A DNA stretch of 64,000 nucleotides from Epilithonimonas mollis (lineage in GTDB: Bacteria > Bacteroidota > Bacteroidia > Flavobacteriales > Weeksellaceae). Of this stretch, positions 18,327-28,486 are shown in pieces. Made by a program: the position numbers and the translations under genes. The stretch spans positions 434,001-498,000 of the forward strand of contig NZ_FRAM01000002.1 of the NCBI RefSeq assembly GCF_900142325.1. The letters run 5' to 3'. The notes beneath the pieces were generated by a model. The model searched no databases and had not been told where the DNA came from. It was given only the letters and a program-made list of their open reading frames with translations. Numbering within the stretch: position 1 is the first letter of the stretch; every line of letters starts with the position of its first letter.

Positions 18327-18946
18327 TAGTATTAAGTACATCAGGAAAAGAAACCGGAAGAAAAGTAACTCTTGACGAATCAGTATTCGGAATTGAGCCA
18401 AATCAGCATGCGGTTTACTTAGAGGTTAAGCAATATCTTGCTGCACAGCGTCAAGGTACTCATAAATCAAAAGAAAGAAGCGAAATTACGGCTTCTACAA
18501 GAAAGCTTAAAAAGCAAAAAGGTTCAGGATCTGCGAGATATGGTGATATCAAGTCGCCAACTTTCAAAGGTGGAGGTAGAGTTTTTGGTCCAAAACCAAG
18601 AGACTACAGATTCAAATTGAACAAAGCGCTTAAGAGATTAGCTAAAAAATCTGTTTTATCTCAGAAATTGAGAGACAACAGTATCAAAGTTTTGGAGAAC
18701 TTGAGTTTTGATGCGCCTAAGACTAAAGAATTCATCACATTGTTGGATGCTTTGACACTTACAGGTAAAAAATCATTATTCGTGCTTCCTGAAGCTAACA
18801 AGAATGTATATCTATCTTCAAGAAACTTGCCTAAGACAAGAGTGTTGAATTATAACGAGATTTCCTCTTATGATTTGATCAACGCAGGTGAGATTATCTT
18901 CTTAGAAGGTGCAGTAGAAAAATTTCAGGACAACTTAAAGAAATAA
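18317..18946 (+). CDS. rplD: 50S ribosomal protein L4
   Basis: 209 residues with the L4 extended loop ([19 protein letters not shown]) that lines the exit tunnel. In enterobacteria L4 also represses its own operon; here that can only be guessed from the leader. The ATG overlaps the rplC stop region (ATGGAACTAG), suggesting translational coupling. Confidence 0.98.
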   Translation: MELVVLSTSGKETGRKVTLDESVFGIEPNQHAVYLEVKQYLAAQRQGTHKSKERSEITASTRKLKKQKGSGSARYGDIKSPTFKGGGRVFGPKPRDYRFKLNKALKRLAKKSVLSQKLRDNSIKVLENLSFDAPKTKEFITLLDALTLTGKKSLFVLPEANKNVYLSSRNLPKTRVLNYNEISSYDLINAGEIIFLEGAVEKFQDNLKK

Positions 18947-18949
18947 ATC

Positions 18950-19240
18950 ATGTCACTAATTATTAAACCAATTATTTCAGAAAAAGCAAACTATCTTACA
19001 GATCTGAGAGGTGCTTATTCTTTCTTGGTAGCTCCAAAGGCTAACAAGATCCAGATTAAAGGTGCTATTGAGGCAGCTTATGGTGTAAAAGTAGCAGACG
19101 TTAGAACCATGATTTATGCGCCTAAAGTTTCTTCTAAATACACGAAAAAAGGACTTCAAGTTGGGAAAACCAATAAATTGAAAAAAGCAGTTGTAACATT
19201 GGCTGCTGGAGAAGTTATTGATATTTTCGCAACAAATTAA
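18950..19240 (+). CDS. rplW: 50S ribosomal protein L23
   Basis: 96 residues, starting IIKPIISEKANYLT with KIQIKGAIEAAYGVKVADVRT. L23 sits at the tunnel exit and docks trigger factor and SRP. Spacing to rplD is 3 bases. Complete. Confidence 0.98.
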   Translation: MSLIIKPIISEKANYLTDLRGAYSFLVAPKANKIQIKGAIEAAYGVKVADVRTMIYAPKVSSKYTKKGLQVGKTNKLKKAVVTLAAGEVIDIFATN

Positions 19241-19259
19241 TTAATTATAAATAATAGTA

Positions 19260-20081
19260 ATGTCTGTTAGAAAATTAAAACCTATCACCCCGGGACAGAG
19301 ATTCAGAGTTGTTAATAACTTTGAGGAAATTACTACTAACAAGCCAGAGAAATCTCTGACAGTTGGTATTAGTAAGTCAGGTGGACGTAACCAAACTGGT
19401 AAAATGACCATGCGTTACACCGGCGGTGGACACAAAAAGAAATACAGAATTATCGACTTCAAAAGAAATAAATTCGATGTTGAAGCAACGGTAAAAACTG
19501 TAGAGTATGATCCAAACAGAACTGCATTCATCGCTCTAGTAGAGTATGCAGACGGAGAAAAGAGATATATCATCGCTCCGAACGGGATCAAAGTTGATCA
19601 GAAAATTGTTTCTGGAGAAAGTGTAGAACCGAACGTCGGTAACGCAATGAAATTGAAAAATATTCCATTGGGTACTGTAATTTCTTGCGTAGAGATGAAG
19701 CCTGGACAAGGTGCGATCTTGGCAAGAAGTGCTGGTTCTTCTGCTCAGTTGACTTCAAGAGACGGAAAATATGCAATCATCAAATTGCCTTCTGGAGAAT
19801 CCAGAATGATCCTTACGGAATGCATGGCAATGGTTGGTTCAGTTTCCAACTCAGATCATCAGTTAACAGTATCAGGTAAGGCTGGTAGAAGCAGATGGTT
19901 AGGTAGAAGACCAAGAACAAGACCGGTAGTAATGAACCCTGTAGATCACCCAATGGGAGGTGGTGAAGGACGTTCTTCCGGAGGTCACCCAAGATCTAGA
20001 AACGGTATGCCGGCTAAAGGTTACAAAACTAGAAAGAAAAACAAAGTGTCTAACCGTTACATCGTATCTAAAAGAAAATAA
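19260..20081 (+). CDS. rplB: 50S ribosomal protein L2
   Basis: 273 residues. It contains [17 protein letters not shown] and the C-terminal [19 protein letters not shown] loop with the conserved His of L2 near the peptidyl-transferase centre. Normal length, in operon order L23-L2-S19. Confidence 0.98.
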   Translation: MSVRKLKPITPGQRFRVVNNFEEITTNKPEKSLTVGISKSGGRNQTGKMTMRYTGGGHKKKYRIIDFKRNKFDVEATVKTVEYDPNRTAFIALVEYADGEKRYIIAPNGIKVDQKIVSGESVEPNVGNAMKLKNIPLGTVISCVEMKPGQGAILARSAGSSAQLTSRDGKYAIIKLPSGESRMILTECMAMVGSVSNSDHQLTVSGKAGRSRWLGRRPRTRPVVMNPVDHPMGGGEGRSSGGHPRSRNGMPAKGYKTRKKNKVSNRYIVSKRK

Positions 20082-20083
20082 TT

Positions 20084-20362
20084 ATGGCAAGATCACTTAA
20101 AAAAGGACCATTCATCGCACATCATTTAGATAAGAAGGTTCAGGCAAATGTAGAGTCTGGTAAAAAGACTGTAATCAAAACTTGGTCTAGAGCATCTATG
20201 ATTTCTCCGGACTTTGTAGGTCAAACTATTGCTGTACACAACGGGAAATCTTTTATCCCTGTTTACGTTACAGAAAACATGGTTGGACACAAATTAGGCG
20301 AATTTTCTCCGACAAGATCTTTCAGAGGTCACGGTGGTAACAAAAATAAAGGAGGTAGATAA
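20084..20362 (+). CDS. rpsS: 30S ribosomal protein S19
   Basis: 92 residues, [15 protein letters not shown] start and [18 protein letters not shown] end, as in all S19 proteins. It forms a head complex with S13. Two bases separate it from rplB. Confidence 0.98.
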   Translation: MARSLKKGPFIAHHLDKKVQANVESGKKTVIKTWSRASMISPDFVGQTIAVHNGKSFIPVYVTENMVGHKLGEFSPTRSFRGHGGNKNKGGR

Positions 20363-20364
20363 TC

Positions 20365-20763
20365 ATGGGATCAAGAAAAAGAGAGAGTGCATTAGCACGT
20401 AAAATAGCAAACCAAGATGTGGCAAAAGCGTTGCATAACGATTGCCCGTCTTCTCCTAGAAAAATGAGATTAGTTGCTGATATCATCAGAGGAGTAGAGG
20501 TAGATAAAGCTTTATATATCCTTAAGTATTCTAAGAAAGATGCTTCTAACAAATTGGAAAAAGTATTACTTTCTGCAATTGCTAACTGGCAAGCTAAGAA
20601 CGAAGGTGCTGATATTGAAGAAGCAAACCTTATCGTGAAAGAAATATTTGTGGATAGTGCAAGACAATTGAAGAGACTGAGACCGGCACCACAAGGTAGA
20701 GGTTACAGAATCAGAAAAAGATCGAACCACATTACATTAATCTTAGGTACAAAAGAAAATTAA
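20365..20763 (+). CDS. rplV: 50S ribosomal protein L22
   Basis: 132 residues. It contains the L22 body ([15 protein letters not shown]) and the tunnel hairpin segment [20 protein letters not shown], a known site of macrolide-resistance mutations. The N-terminus has a short basic extension. Two bases after rpsS. Confidence 0.97.
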   Translation: MGSRKRESALARKIANQDVAKALHNDCPSSPRKMRLVADIIRGVEVDKALYILKYSKKDASNKLEKVLLSAIANWQAKNEGADIEEANLIVKEIFVDSARQLKRLRPAPQGRGYRIRKRSNHITLILGTKEN

Positions 20764-20771
20764 TTCAAGGT

Positions 20772-21506
20772 ATGGGACAGAAGACAAATCCAATAGGTAA
20801 CAGATTAGGAATCATCAGAGGATGGGATTCTAACTGGTTTGGTGGTAAAAACTACGGCGACAGAATCGCTGAAGATTACAAAATCAGAAGATACCTTGAA
20901 GCAAGATTATCCAAAGGAGGGATTTCAAAAATCTATATTGAAAGAACACTGAAACTGGTAACAGTAACTATTACTACTGCAAGACCTGGTCTTATCATCG
21001 GGAAAGGCGGTCAGGAAGTTGATAAATTGAAAGAAGAGTTGAAAAAATTGACTGGAAAGGATATTCAAATCAACATCTTCGAAATCAAAAGACCTGAGCT
21101 TGACGCTGTATTGGTTGCGGACAGTATTGCTAAACAAATCGAAAACAGAATCTCTTACAGAAGAGCGGTTAAGATGGCAATGGCAAGCACAATGAGAATG
21201 GGTGCTGAAGGTATCAAGGTAATGATCTCCGGAAGATTGAACGGTGCAGAGATGGCAAGATCAGAATCTTTCAAAGAAGGTAGAATTCCATTGTCAACAT
21301 TCCGTGCAGATATCGATTATCATATCGGTGAAGCACTGACTCAATACGGAAAACTTGGTGTAAAAGTTTGGATCATGAAAGGTGAAGTTTATGGTAAAAG
21401 AGAACTTACGCCACTAGTAGGACAACAGAAAAAAGCACCGGCTGGAGGTAGAGAGAGAAACGACAGAGGAGACAGAGGAGACAGAAAACCAAGAAGAAAT
21501 AATTAA
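20772..21506 (+). CDS. rpsC: 30S ribosomal protein S3
   Basis: 244 residues with [20 protein letters not shown] and a KH domain ([18 protein letters not shown]). The C-terminal tail is Arg/Asp/Gly-rich ([16 protein letters not shown]) and is encoded by a short tandem DNA repeat of about 9 bases. S3 is part of the mRNA entry helicase site. A 78-base spacer follows it. Confidence 0.98.
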   Translation: MGQKTNPIGNRLGIIRGWDSNWFGGKNYGDRIAEDYKIRRYLEARLSKGGISKIYIERTLKLVTVTITTARPGLIIGKGGQEVDKLKEELKKLTGKDIQINIFEIKRPELDAVLVADSIAKQIENRISYRRAVKMAMASTMRMGAEGIKVMISGRLNGAEMARSESFKEGRIPLSTFRADIDYHIGEALTQYGKLGVKVWIMKGEVYGKRELTPLVGQQKKAPAGGRERNDRGDRGDRKPRRNN

Positions 21507-21584
21507 TAAAATTTTAGAGGATAGTTTTTAAATGACCGTTACTTTTTTAAAATCTAAATTCTAAAATCTAAAATTTAAGAAATT
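21507..21584 (+). other. AT-rich spacer between rpsC and rplP
   Basis: Low-complexity sequence with repeated words (AAAATCTAAA, TTCTAAAATC). No promoter consensus or strong hairpin was seen. It is one of three long spacers in this otherwise tightly packed cluster. Confidence 0.5.
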
Positions 21585-22010
21585 ATGTTACAACCAAAAA
21601 GAACCAAATTCCGTAGAGTTCATAAGATGAAAATGAAGGGGATTGCACAGAGAGGTAATCAACTTGCTTACGGAACTTTCGGGATCAAAGCTATAGAAGG
21701 TGCTTGGATCACTGCAAGACAGATTGAAGCTGCGCGTATTGCTGCTACAAGATATATGAAAAGAGAAGGTCAGCTATGGATCAAAATATTCCCGGATAAG
21801 CCGATTACTAAAAAACCAGCGGAAGTACGTATGGGTAAAGGTAAAGGTGCTGTAGAATATTGGGTAGCTGTAGTAAAACCAGGTAAAATTATGTTCGAAG
21901 TTGGTGGAGTGCCTTACGAAGTAGCGAAAGAAGCTCTAAGACTAGCTGCGCAAAAATTGCCGGTAGTTACCAAGTTCGTAGTTGCAAACGATTTTGTTAA
22001 ACCTCTTTAA
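21585..22010 (+). CDS. rplP: 50S ribosomal protein L16
   Basis: 141 residues. It starts [19 protein letters not shown] and contains [20 protein letters not shown] and [18 protein letters not shown], the A-site tRNA-facing segment that carries the arginine hydroxylated in some species. Normal length. Confidence 0.98.
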   Translation: MLQPKRTKFRRVHKMKMKGIAQRGNQLAYGTFGIKAIEGAWITARQIEAARIAATRYMKREGQLWIKIFPDKPITKKPAEVRMGKGKGAVEYWVAVVKPGKIMFEVGGVPYEVAKEALRLAAQKLPVVTKFVVANDFVKPL

Positions 22011-22021
22011 TCTCTATTACA

Positions 22022-22207
22022 ATGAAAAAAGCTGACATCAAAAATTTAAGCCTAGAGGATATCAAAGTTCAATTGGCAGACGCTAAAGCTAACTATTCAA
22101 AACTGAAATTAGCTCACAGAATTAGCCCAGTTGAAAATCCGATTCAGATCAGAGATTTGAGAAAAACAATCGCAAGACTTAACACAGAATTAACTAACAA
22201 ACAATAA
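22022..22207 (+). CDS. rpmC: 50S ribosomal protein L29
   Basis: 61 residues, a small two-helix protein with IKNLSLEDIKVQLADAK and NPIQIRDLRKTIARLNTEL. It lies next to L23 at the exit tunnel. Eleven bases after rplP and 12 before rpsQ. Confidence 0.95.
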   Translation: MKKADIKNLSLEDIKVQLADAKANYSKLKLAHRISPVENPIQIRDLRKTIARLNTELTNKQ

Positions 22208-22219
22208 TTCCTTTTTATA

Positions 22220-22474
22220 ATGGATAGAAATTTAAGAAAAGAACGTATTGGAGTAGTTTCCAGCAATAAAATGGAAAAAACTATTGTTGTTAGTGAGACT
22301 ACGAGAGTAAAACATCCAATGTACGGGAAATTCGTTTTGAAAACGAAAAAATATACCGCACACGATGAAAATAACGAGTGCAACGAAGGAGATACAGTTT
22401 TGATTACAGAAACTAGACCTTTGAGCAAAAGCAAAAGATGGAGATTAGTAAGAATCATTGAAAAAGCTAAGTAA
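22220..22474 (+). CDS. rpsQ: 30S ribosomal protein S17
   Basis: 84 residues with [19 protein letters not shown], the OB-fold start, and [20 protein letters not shown]. Primary rRNA-binding protein of the 30S body. Two bases before rplN. Confidence 0.97.
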   Translation: MDRNLRKERIGVVSSNKMEKTIVVSETTRVKHPMYGKFVLKTKKYTAHDENNECNEGDTVLITETRPLSKSKRWRLVRIIEKAK

Positions 22475-22476
22475 TA

Positions 22477-22845
22477 ATGTTACAAACAGAATCAAGATTA
22501 AAAGTTGCTGATAACACAGGTGCAAAAGAAGTACTAGTTATCAGAGTTCTAGGAGGAACTAGAAGAAGATATGCTTCAGTTGGTGATAAAATCGTTGTTA
22601 CTATCAAAGATTCTACGCCATCAGGAAATGCAAAAAAAGGACAGGTATCAAAAGCAGTTGTAGTAAGAACTAAAAAAGCTGTCAGAAGAAAAGATGGATC
22701 TTACATCAAATTCGAAGACAACGCTTGTGTATTGCTAAACGCTGCCGGAGAAATGAGAGGAACTCGTGTTTTCGGACCGGTTGCCCGTGAGTTGAGAGAC
22801 AAAGAATATATGAAGGTTATTTCATTAGCTCCTGAAGTACTTTAA
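22477..22845 (+). CDS. rplN: 50S ribosomal protein L14
   Basis: 122 residues, beginning [19 protein letters not shown] and ending [16 protein letters not shown]. It contains [16 protein letters not shown]14 contributes to the subunit interface and the RsfS silencing-factor site. Complete. Confidence 0.98.
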   Translation: MLQTESRLKVADNTGAKEVLVIRVLGGTRRRYASVGDKIVVTIKDSTPSGNAKKGQVSKAVVVRTKKAVRRKDGSYIKFEDNACVLLNAAGEMRGTRVFGPVARELRDKEYMKVISLAPEVL

Positions 22846-22863
22846 TTTTAAAATTTTAAGAAA

Positions 22864-23184
22864 ATGACAAAAGTTAAAATCAAAAGAGGAGACAACGTAA
22901 TCGTTACTACCGGAAAAAATAAAGGAAGTAAAGGTGAAGTTCTTGAAGTAATCAAGAAAGAAGGAAAAGATCCTAGAGTTATCGTTGCAGGAATTAATAT
23001 CGTTAAAAAACATACTAAGCCATCTGCACAAAACCCTCAGGGCGGAATCGTTGAAAAGGAAGCTTCACTACATATTTCCAATGTATCACTGCTTGACAAA
23101 AGCGGAAAAGCTACAAAAGCTGGATACAAAGTAGATGGTGATAAAAAAGTAAGAGTTGCTAAAACAACCGGTGAAACTTTATAA
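22864..23184 (+). CDS. rplX: 50S ribosomal protein L24
   Basis: 106 residues with the KOW motif region (KIKRGDNVIVTTGKNKGSKG) and INIVKKHTKPSAQNPQGGIV. An assembly initiator of the 50S subunit. Normal order L14-L24-L5. Confidence 0.98.
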   Translation: MTKVKIKRGDNVIVTTGKNKGSKGEVLEVIKKEGKDPRVIVAGINIVKKHTKPSAQNPQGGIVEKEASLHISNVSLLDKSGKATKAGYKVDGDKKVRVAKTTGETL

Positions 23185-23195
23185 TTTAAATTACA

Positions 23196-23747
23196 ATGGA
23201 ATATATAGTAAGACCAAAACAACAATATAAAGACAAGATTGTTCCTGCAATGATGGAAGAATTTGGGTATAAATCTGTAATGCAGGTTCCTAAATTATTG
23301 AAGATCGTTGTAAGCCAAGGACTTGGTGCAGCTGTTCAGGACAAAAAAATAGTGGACTATGCTGTAGAAGAATTGACTGCAATCACTGGACAAAAAGCTG
23401 TTGGTACTTTATCTAAAAAAGATGAGGCTGCTTTCAAACTAAGAAAAGGAATGCCAATCGGAGCTAGAGTAACACTTAGAGCTGATAAAATGTATGAATT
23501 CTTAGATAGATTAACTTCTTCAGCACTTCCAAGAATCAGAGATTTTTCTGGGATCAAAGCTGACGGATTCGATGGTAGAGGTAATTATAACTTAGGTATT
23601 ACTGAGCAGATTATCTTCCCAGAGATTGTTATCGACAAAGTGAAAAAAATCCAAGGGATGGACATCACTTTTGTAACATCTGCGAATACTGATAAAGAAG
23701 CTAAAGCATTATTAACTCACTTCGGTTTACCGTTCAAAAAGAACTAA
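23196..23747 (+). CDS. rplE: 50S ribosomal protein L5
   Basis: 183 residues. Features [30 protein letters not shown] core and [19 protein letters not shown]5 binds 5S rRNA and contacts the P-site tRNA. Three bases before rpsN. Confidence 0.98.
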   Translation: MEYIVRPKQQYKDKIVPAMMEEFGYKSVMQVPKLLKIVVSQGLGAAVQDKKIVDYAVEELTAITGQKAVGTLSKKDEAAFKLRKGMPIGARVTLRADKMYEFLDRLTSSALPRIRDFSGIKADGFDGRGNYNLGITEQIIFPEIVIDKVKKIQGMDITFVTSANTDKEAKALLTHFGLPFKKN

Positions 23748-23750
23748 GAA

Positions 23751-24020
23751 ATGGCTAAAGAATCAATGAAAGCGCGTGAGCGCAAAAGAGAAGCTACTGT
23801 AGCTAAATATGCTGAAAAAAGAAAAGCTTTGAAAGAAGCTGGAGATTATGATGCATTACAAAAATTGCCTAAAAATGCTTCTCCTGTAAGATTGCACAAC
23901 AGATGTAAACTGACAGGAAGACCAAGAGGATATATGAGAACGTTCGGTATTTCCAGAGTAACTTTCAGAGAAATGGCAAACAATGGTCTTATCCCGGGAG
24001 TTAAAAAAGCTAGTTGGTAA
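23751..24020 (+). CDS. rpsN: 30S ribosomal protein S14, zinc-free long form
   Basis: 89 residues, [20 protein letters not shown] with a C-terminal [20 protein letters not shown]. It has the length and sequence of the long, zinc-independent S14. The paired CxxC motifs of the short zinc form are absent. A 126-base spacer with a strong hairpin follows before rpsH. Confidence 0.97.
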   Translation: MAKESMKARERKREATVAKYAEKRKALKEAGDYDALQKLPKNASPVRLHNRCKLTGRPRGYMRTFGISRVTFREMANNGLIPGVKKASW

Positions 24021-24061
24021 GCAATTAAAAAAATCGAGACAATTAAGTTGTTGAGATACTA

Positions 24062-24096
24062 AAGATAGAGATGTCTAATTTTGATGTCTCTATCTT
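24062..24096 (+). other. 14-bp hairpin in the rpsN-rpsH spacer
   Basis: Arms AAGATAGAGATGTC (24062-24075) and GATGTCTCTATCTT (24083-24096) pair over 14 positions with two internal G-U pairs and a 7-base loop. Only a weak T-rich tail follows, so it may be a processing or attenuating element rather than a full terminator. The spacer continues to 24146 without another visible signal. Confidence 0.6.
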
Positions 24097-24146
24097 CAAG
24101 TCTTTTCAATACTGGTTGTCATAAACCAATAATTTAAAATAAAGAA

Positions 24147-24545
24147 ATGGTAACAGATCCAATTTCAGATTTCCTAACAAGAGTAAGGAACGCACAAAGC
24201 GCAGGCCACAAGGTGGTGGAAATTCCTGCATCGAAAATCAAAAAAGAGATCACTAAGATTCTTTTTGACCAAGGTTATATCTTGAACTACAAGTTCGAGG
24301 ATAATGCAGTTCAAGGAGCTATCAAGATCGCTTTGAAGTATGATAAGCAAACGAACAAACCGGCTATCAAGTCTATTCAAAGAGCTTCCAGACCAGGTCT
24401 TCGTCAGTACAAAGGTTCTGAGGAACTTCCAAGAGTACTAAACGGACTGGGTGTAGCTATCATCTCTACTTCTAAAGGAGTGATGACTGATAAAAAAGCT
24501 AGACAAGAGAAAGTGGGAGGTGAAGTAATTTGCTACGTATATTAA
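24147..24545 (+). CDS. rpsH: 30S ribosomal protein S8
   Basis: 132 residues, VTDPISDFLTRVRNAQSAGH at the start and GVAIISTSKGVMTDKKARQE near the end. S8 binds the central domain of 16S rRNA, and in E. coli it represses the spc operon. Full length. Confidence 0.98.
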   Translation: MVTDPISDFLTRVRNAQSAGHKVVEIPASKIKKEITKILFDQGYILNYKFEDNAVQGAIKIALKYDKQTNKPAIKSIQRASRPGLRQYKGSEELPRVLNGLGVAIISTSKGVMTDKKARQEKVGGEVICYVY

Positions 24546-24563
24546 TTTTTTAAAACAAGGAAA

Positions 24564-25109
24564 ATGTCAAGAATTGGTAAAGCAATTATAGAAGTTCCTG
24601 CTGGAGTTACAGTGTCTCAAAAAGATAACGTTGTAACAGTTAAAGGTCCAAAGGGTGAATTAACTCAGGAGCTTACAGGAGGAATCAGCTTCTCACAAGA
24701 AGACGGTGTACTAACGTTCACCCGTCCTTCTGACTCAAAAGAACATAAGGCGCTTCACGGTTTATACAGAGCGCTTGTCAACAATATGATTGTTGGTACT
24801 TCTACAGGATTCACTAAGCAATTAGAACTAGTAGGAGTTGGATACAGAGCATCTCACAATGGCCAGAGATTAGAATTGGCTCTTGGATTTTCTCACGGTA
24901 TTGTATTGGAACTTCCAAAAGAAGTGACTCTTGATACATTGACAGAAAAAGGGAAAAACCCGATCATTACATTATCTTCTTACGATAATCAACTTCTTGG
25001 AATGGTGGCTGCTAAGATCAGATCTTTCAGAAAACCTGAACCTTACAAAGGAAAAGGTGTGAAATTCGTGGGTGAAATCATCAGAAGAAAAGCCGGTAAA
25101 TCTGCATAA
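24564..25109 (+). CDS. rplF: 50S ribosomal protein L6
   Basis: 181 residues with [20 protein letters not shown] and the C-terminal [20 protein letters not shown]. It is built of two related domains and sits near the GTPase-associated centre. Complete, 18 bases after rpsH. Confidence 0.98.
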   Translation: MSRIGKAIIEVPAGVTVSQKDNVVTVKGPKGELTQELTGGISFSQEDGVLTFTRPSDSKEHKALHGLYRALVNNMIVGTSTGFTKQLELVGVGYRASHNGQRLELALGFSHGIVLELPKEVTLDTLTEKGKNPIITLSSYDNQLLGMVAAKIRSFRKPEPYKGKGVKFVGEIIRRKAGKSA

Positions 25110-25120
25110 AATTTAAGAAA

Positions 25121-25474
25121 ATGGCATTAACAAAAGTTGAAAAACGAATCAGAATCAAAAGAAGAGTAAGAGGGAAGATTTCCGGATCTGCAGCATTACC
25201 AAGATTATCTGTATTCAAAAGTAATAAAGAGATCTACGCTCAGTTGGTAGATGATAAAGACGGTAAAACATTAGTATCTGCTTCTTCCAGAGAGAAAGGT
25301 GTAGATGCTAAAGGTACTAAAACAGAAGTATCTGCGGCAGTAGGAAAAGCTATTGCAGCTAAAGCGAAAGCAGCAGGTATCGAGAATGTTGTGTTTGATA
25401 GAAATGGTTTTGTATACCACGGTAGAGTGAAAGCTCTTGCTGACGGTGCTAGAGAAGCTGGTCTTAAATTCTAA
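25121..25474 (+). CDS. rplR: 50S ribosomal protein L18
   Basis: 117 residues, [20 protein letters not shown] and [31 protein letters not shown] end. A 5S rRNA-binding protein. Complete, followed by rpsE after 19 bases. Confidence 0.97.
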   Translation: MALTKVEKRIRIKRRVRGKISGSAALPRLSVFKSNKEIYAQLVDDKDGKTLVSASSREKGVDAKGTKTEVSAAVGKAIAAKAKAAGIENVVFDRNGFVYHGRVKALADGAREAGLKF

Positions 25475-25493
25475 TTTTAAAAATTCAGAAAAC

Positions 25494-26012
25494 ATGGTAG
25501 ATAGTAATATAGAAAGAGTTAAACCTGGAGGATTAGAATTAAAAGATCGTCTGGTTGCTGTTAACAGAGTAACTAAAGTAACGAAAGGTGGTAGGGCATT
25601 CGGATTTTCTGCAATTGTTGTTGTAGGGAATGAAGATGGTATCATCGGTTATGGACTTGGAAAATCTAAGGAAGTTGCTTCTGCTATTGCGAAAGCTGTA
25701 GAAGACGCTAAGAAAAACTTGGTAAAAGTTCCTGTAATCAATCATACAATTCCTCACCAGACTTCCGCAAGATACGGTGGTGCTGATATCTTCTTGAGAC
25801 CAGCATCTCACGGTACAGGACTTATCGCCGGTGGTGCGGTAAGAGCGGTACTGGAGTCTGCGGGTGTACACGATGTATTGTCAAAATCCAAAGGATCTTC
25901 TAACCCGCACAATGTTGTGAAAGCTACTTTCAACGCATTGTTGGACATCAGAAGACCGGAAGAGATTGCAAGAATGAGAGGTGTTTCTCTAAGTAAAGTG
26001 TTTAACGGTTAA
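25494..26012 (+). CDS. rpsE: 30S ribosomal protein S5
   Basis: 172 residues from the ATG at 25494. An in-frame start at 25437 would overlap rplR by 38 bases and add unrelated residues, so it was rejected. The double-stranded-RNA-binding-like domain has [19 protein letters not shown], and the body has [21 protein letters not shown]5 affects decoding accuracy. Confidence 0.97.
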   Translation: MVDSNIERVKPGGLELKDRLVAVNRVTKVTKGGRAFGFSAIVVVGNEDGIIGYGLGKSKEVASAIAKAVEDAKKNLVKVPVINHTIPHQTSARYGGADIFLRPASHGTGLIAGGAVRAVLESAGVHDVLSKSKGSSNPHNVVKATFNALLDIRRPEEIARMRGVSLSKVFNG

Positions 26013-26024
26013 TAAATTATAACA

Positions 26025-26201
26025 ATGGCAACAATCAAAGTAAAATTAGTTAGAAGTGCTATTAATCGTTCTAAAACTCAAAAAAGAACACTTGAAGCGC
26101 TAGGATTCAAGAGACTTCAGCAAGTTGTAGAACACGAAGCTACTCCTTCTATTTTAGGAATGATCGCTTCTGTAAGTCACTTATTAGAAGTTCAGAAATA
26201 A
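26025..26201 (+). CDS. rpmD: 50S ribosomal protein L30
   Basis: 58 residues, translated from the ATG at 26025: starts MATIKVKLVRSAINRSKTQK and ends SHLLEVQK. It has the short L30 ferredoxin-like fold length and the expected place between rpsE and rplO. Confidence 0.95.
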   Translation: MATIKVKLVRSAINRSKTQKRTLEALGFKRLQQVVEHEATPSILGMIASVSHLLEVQK

Positions 26202-26219
26202 GACAATAGACATAGAGAA

Positions 26220-26245
26220 AAGAGACTCGGATTTTGTAGTCTCTT
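26220..26245 (+). other. Hairpin in the rpmD-rplO spacer
   Basis: Arms AAGAGACT / AGTCTCTT with a 10-base loop, followed by ATCTCTTATCTTTTA. It could partly terminate or mark an RNA-processing site. No promoter consensus follows before rplO. Confidence 0.5.
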
Positions 26246-26281
26246 ATCTCTTATCTTTTAATCTATAATCTCAATACAACA

Positions 26282-26731
26282 ATGAATTTAAATAATTTAA
26301 AACCATCAACTGGCTCTACATTCAGTACAAAAAGAATTGGTAGAGGACAGGGAAGCGGATACGGTGGTACTTCAACAAAAGGTCATAAAGGTCAGAAAGC
26401 AAGAGCTGGTTATTCTCAGAAGATCGGTTTCGAAGGTGGACAGATGCCTTTGCAAAGAAGATTACCTAAGTTTGGTTTCAAAAATATTAATAGAAAAGAG
26501 TTTAGAGCTATCAACCTAGATACAATCCAAACTTTGATCGATACTAAAAACATCACCGGTGATATTACCAGAGACGTATTAGTAGAAAACGGTCTTGCTT
26601 CTAAAAACGAATTGGTAAAAATTATGGGTAGAGGTGATTTGAAATCTGGTGTTTCTATCTCTGCTGATAAATTTACCAAGTCTGCTGAAGAAGCAATCAA
26701 CAAGGCTGGAGGTAAAGCAATTACTCTTTAA
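26282..26731 (+). CDS. rplO: 50S ribosomal protein L15
   Basis: 149 residues with the glycine-rich N-terminus (KRIGRGQGSGYGGTSTKGHK) and GFEGGQMPLQRRLPKFGFKN, both universal in L15. A late 50S assembly protein. Ten bases before secY. Confidence 0.97.
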   Translation: MNLNNLKPSTGSTFSTKRIGRGQGSGYGGTSTKGHKGQKARAGYSQKIGFEGGQMPLQRRLPKFGFKNINRKEFRAINLDTIQTLIDTKNITGDITRDVLVENGLASKNELVKIMGRGDLKSGVSISADKFTKSAEEAINKAGGKAITL

Positions 26732-26741
26732 TTAATAACCA

Positions 26742-28121
26742 ATGAAAGAATTTATACAAACACTAAAAAACATTTGGAGTCTAAAAGAGCTGAGAGATAA
26801 AATTATCCTGACGCTTTCTTTGGTCCTTGTGTATAGATTCGCATCTTACGTTTCTCTACCGGCTATCAACATGGCAGAAGTAGGAAACTTATTACAACAT
26901 TACCAAAATCAAGGCGGGAACCAACAAGGAGCCGGCCTTTTGGGTTTATTGTCATCTTTCACAGGTGGAGCATTTAGCCGTGCTTCTATTATGGCATTAG
27001 GAATTATGCCATACATCTCCGCTTCGATCATTGTTCAGCTTATGGGAATGGCTATTCCTTATCTTCAGAAATTGCAGAAAGACGGCGAAAGTGGAAGAAA
27101 TACATTAAACCAGATTACCAGATGGTTGACTATTGGAGTTTGTCTTGTACAGGCACCATCATATTTAACCTCAGTAACCCAGTTCTTTTTACCATATTCA
27201 CAGTTCCAGTCTGCATATTATATAGATCCGGCATCCATTATGTTTTGGTTGCCAAGTATCATAATTCTGGTAGCAGGATCTGTATTTGCAATGTGGTTAG
27301 GAGAGAAGATTACGGACAAAGGTATTGGTAATGGTATTTCAATCTTAATTATGGTGGGTATCCTTGCGGATCTCCCTACGGCTTTTTACCAGGAAGTTCT
27401 TACACAGAATGGTAAAGGCGGTCTGGGAAGCATTATGATTCTGGTTGAGATCATATTTTGGTTATTGGTGGTATTGCTTGCAATTGTTCTTTCCGTAGCG
27501 GTAAGAAAAATTCCAATCCAATACGTTAGCAGAGCCCAGGCCAGAGGTGGTGTTAGCAGAAACCTGATGGAAGGCGCAAGACAATGGATCCCATTGAAAG
27601 TGAATGCCGCAGGTGTGATGCCGATCATCTTTGCGCAGGCATTGATGTTTGTTCCTGGATTGTTAACCAAAGTAGATGAATCTAACACGTTTTTGGCTGG
27701 ATTCAAAAATGTTTTTAGCTGGCAGTACAATGTATTGTTTGCATTATTAATTATAATTTTCTCATTTTTCTATACAGCAATTACCATTCCGGTGAATCAG
27801 ATGGCTGATGATCTCAAGCGTAATGGTGGGCTTATCCCGAAGGTAAGACCAGGAAAAGAAACGGCAGATTACCTTGATGATATTTTATCAAAGATAACCT
27901 TGCCGGGTGCGATTTTTTTATCTATCTTTGCAGTCCTTCCGGCCATAGTGCACGGAGCGTTTGTTCAGACAGATAGATTTGCCCTGTTTTTCGGTGGTAC
28001 ATCCTTATTGATCATGGTTGGCGTTATCCTGGATACTGTTCAACAGATCAATACTTATCTGCTGAACCATCATTATGATGGGTTGATGCAATCTAAATTA
28101 TCAAGATCATCAAACTATTAA
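26742..28121 (+). CDS. secY: Protein translocase subunit SecY
   Basis: 459 residues with about ten membrane helices, the central pore of the SecYEG channel in the inner membrane. It shows FASYVSLPAINM near the start, TGGAFSRASIMALGIMPYIS, and KPGKETADYL-like cytosolic loop (VRPGKETADYLDDIL). Its location after rplO in the spc operon is classical. Full length. Confidence 0.98.
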   Translation: MKEFIQTLKNIWSLKELRDKIILTLSLVLVYRFASYVSLPAINMAEVGNLLQHYQNQGGNQQGAGLLGLLSSFTGGAFSRASIMALGIMPYISASIIVQLMGMAIPYLQKLQKDGESGRNTLNQITRWLTIGVCLVQAPSYLTSVTQFFLPYSQFQSAYYIDPASIMFWLPSIIILVAGSVFAMWLGEKITDKGIGNGISILIMVGILADLPTAFYQEVLTQNGKGGLGSIMILVEIIFWLLVVLLAIVLSVAVRKIPIQYVSRAQARGGVSRNLMEGARQWIPLKVNAAGVMPIIFAQALMFVPGLLTKVDESNTFLAGFKNVFSWQYNVLFALLIIIFSFFYTAITIPVNQMADDLKRNGGLIPKVRPGKETADYLDDILSKITLPGAIFLSIFAVLPAIVHGAFVQTDRFALFFGGTSLLIMVGVILDTVQQINTYLLNHHYDGLMQSKLSRSSNY

Positions 28122-28129
28122 TAGTATAA

Positions 28130-28345
28130 ATGGCTAAACAGAAACATATAGAACAAGACGGTGTGATAACGGAAGCACTTTCCAACGCACAGTTCCGAGT
28201 AGAGCTAGAGAATGGGCATGTTTTAATTGCCCATATTTCTGGTAAAATGAGAATGCATTATATAAAACTCTTACCTGGAGACAAGGTAAGACTCGAACTC
28301 TCTCCTTATGACTTGACTAAAGGGAGAATAACTTTTAGATATTAA
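28130..28345 (+). CDS. infA: Translation initiation factor IF-1
   Basis: 71 residues with [20 protein letters not shown] and [20 protein letters not shown], the OB fold of IF-1, which binds the 30S A site. Eight bases after secY. Confidence 0.98.
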   Translation: MAKQKHIEQDGVITEALSNAQFRVELENGHVLIAHISGKMRMHYIKLLPGDKVRLELSPYDLTKGRITFRY

Positions 28346-28355
28346 AAATAACAAA

Positions 28356-28472
28356 ATGAAGGTTAGAGCATCTATCAAAAAAAGAAGTGCTGATTGCAAG
28401 ATTGTACGCAGAAAAGGTGTACTTTTCGTAATCAACAAAAAGAACCCTAAATTTAAACAAAGACAAGGTTAA
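28356..28472 (+). CDS. rpmJ: 50S ribosomal protein L36, zinc ligands lost
   Basis: 38 residues, [20 protein letters not shown] and then [18 protein letters not shown]. Length and C-terminal KQRQG are typical. Only one cysteine remains (C14). The positions of the other usual zinc ligands are S11, N27 and F33, so this is a zinc-free form. It lies between infA and rpsM as expected. Confidence 0.95.
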   Translation: MKVRASIKKRSADCKIVRRKGVLFVINKKNPKFKQRQG

Positions 28473-28486
28473 GAACCAATTAAATT

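Noticed and set aside
25437-25493. Earlier start of rpsE
   Set aside because: It would overlap rplR by 38 bases and add residues not found in S5; the ATG at 25494 fits the family.
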